Origin: Symbiobacterium sp040797425 | GTDB taxonomy: Bacteria; Bacillota; Sulfobacillia; Symbiobacteriales; Symbiobacteriaceae | Length of the DNA: 64,000 nucleotides | Assembly: GCF_040797425.1 (NCBI RefSeq) | Contig: NZ_JBFNEH010000013.1 | Coordinates: 1-64,000 of the forward strand | Reading direction: 5' to 3' | Shown here: positions 63,501 through 64,000 of the stretch, piece after piece | Position numbering within the stretch: the first letter of the stretch is position 1 | Layout: each line of letters starts with the position of its first letter | The notes under the pieces: model-generated | The model's database searches: none | What the model saw: only the letters and a program-made list of their open reading frames with translations | What the model was told of the DNA's origin: nothing | Program-made: the position numbers and the translations under genes

Positions 63501-64000
63501 CTACCGGGCCTGGTCCAGCCAGAGCACGGCCGTGACGAGGCGCGGGTAAAGCCTGCTGCCACGGTCGGTGCCGGTGTTACTCCACACCTGGTCGGTGGCG
63601 GCCTGCATGGCGCACCCCTCCGTCTGCCAGGAGGCATGGACCCGGTCCCATTCCTCCGACCGGTCACCGAAGTCGAAGCCCAGCACCCGCTCCGCCACAT
63701 ACTGGCAGAGGATGATCTTGCTCACCCAGGTGTTCTCACTGGTAGAGGAGAGCTTCCAGCCGCCCGAGGTGGCGTCGATGCAGACGCCGGGGCGCAGCAC
63801 CGTCGCCAGGTGCGTCTTCAGGGCGGAGATCAGGCGGCCGAACCGGCCGTTGGGACTGACGGCGTCATCGTCACCCAGCATGAAGGGGTAGATCAGCCCC
63901 TCGATGGCCGGGATGATCCGGGAGGTGTTCCCGCCCTCGAACACGGCCGGGATGTACCCCTCCTCCGGGATGAACTTGGAGGCCACGGTGGCCGCCGCCC
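63501..64000 (-). CDS. C-terminal part of a GH52-like beta-xylosidase (partial, runs off the window)
   Basis: The frame is open to the window edge, so the start is outside. Visible are FIPEEGYIPAVFEGGNTSRI then IPAIEGLIYPFMLGD, CIDATSGGWKLSSTSENTW then VSKIILCQYVAERVLGFD, and the end SRLYPRLVTAVLWLDQAR. These recall the C-terminal region of GH52 beta-xylosidases (from memory, not searched). The catalytic residues lie upstream of the visible part. Confidence 0.55.
   Translation of the reverse strand, partial: AAATVASKFIPEEGYIPAVFEGGNTSRIIPAIEGLIYPFMLGDDDAVSPNGRFGRLISALKTHLATVLRPGVCIDATSGGWKLSSTSENTWVSKIILCQYVAERVLGFDFGDRSEEWDRVHASWQTEGCAMQAATDQVWSNTGTDRGSRLYPRLVTAVLWLDQAR

Overview
The window is a high-GC stretch of a bacterial chromosome with a Firmicute-type layout. 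It has strong GGAGG ribosome-binding sites, many GTG/TTG starts, PTS and GlpP regulators, PrkA, and a group of genes that match endospore-coat families (CotE, CotH, CotS, CotSA). High GC combined with endospore genes points to a Symbiobacterium-like organism. This is inference; no rRNA or other marker is present to confirm it. There are no tRNA or rRNA genes, no CRISPR array and no insertion sequence.

Layout. (1) 348-16149: a MalT-like/SARP-like activator followed by a + strand operon with two alpha/beta hydrolases, a KAS III-like condensing enzyme, a short-chain dehydrogenase, a thiolase, a complete Liv-type ABC transporter and an acyl-CoA ligase. Together these look like uptake, CoA activation and thiolytic breakdown of an unidentified carboxylate. 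(2) 16198-29481: two divergent transcription units around an IclR regulator, combining a CUT1 sugar ABC transporter, an enolase-superfamily dehydratase, a KDGal-type kinase, a KDPG-type aldolase, a DapA-family lyase, an M20 amidohydrolase, an NAD epimerase and an FAD oxidoreductase with a discoidin-like tail. This is a sugar-acid (possibly N-acylated) catabolic locus. (3) 29583-32473: a hypothetical protein, a lipoprotein and a CPBP protease whose 3' end is repeated as decayed fragments. (4) 32704-36387: a fructose PTS operon (fruR-fruK-IIA-IIBC) with a clear promoter and phased operator repeats. (5) 36833-40404: a beta-solenoid-like repeat protein, PrkA, a HAD phosphatase and a strongly structured element. 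(6) 40589-45826: GlpP antiterminator and a UgpAEB-like operon that has a terminator in its leader.

(7) 45877-56302 is the most interesting part, a spore-coat and spore-glycan locus. It has a frameshifted UDP-glucose dehydrogenase, an acidic Gly-Ser-Gly-Asp repeat protein divergent from a CotH kinase, two CotE-like proteins bracketing a five-gene operon (sugar nucleotidyltransferase, CotS-like kinase, two CotSA-like glycosyltransferases, NAD epimerase), and several sigma-K-like promoters of the form AC-N16/17-CATAnnnT. The divergent repeat-protein/CotH pair copies the cotG/cotH arrangement of Bacillus with a chemically opposite (acidic) repeat.

(8) 56375-64000: an M24 peptidase, a small lipoprotein, and a minus-strand glycan-use operon (GH5, an ABC transporter broken by two frameshifts and a deletion, a xylose-isomerase-like TIM barrel, and the end of a GH52-like beta-xylosidase that runs off the window).
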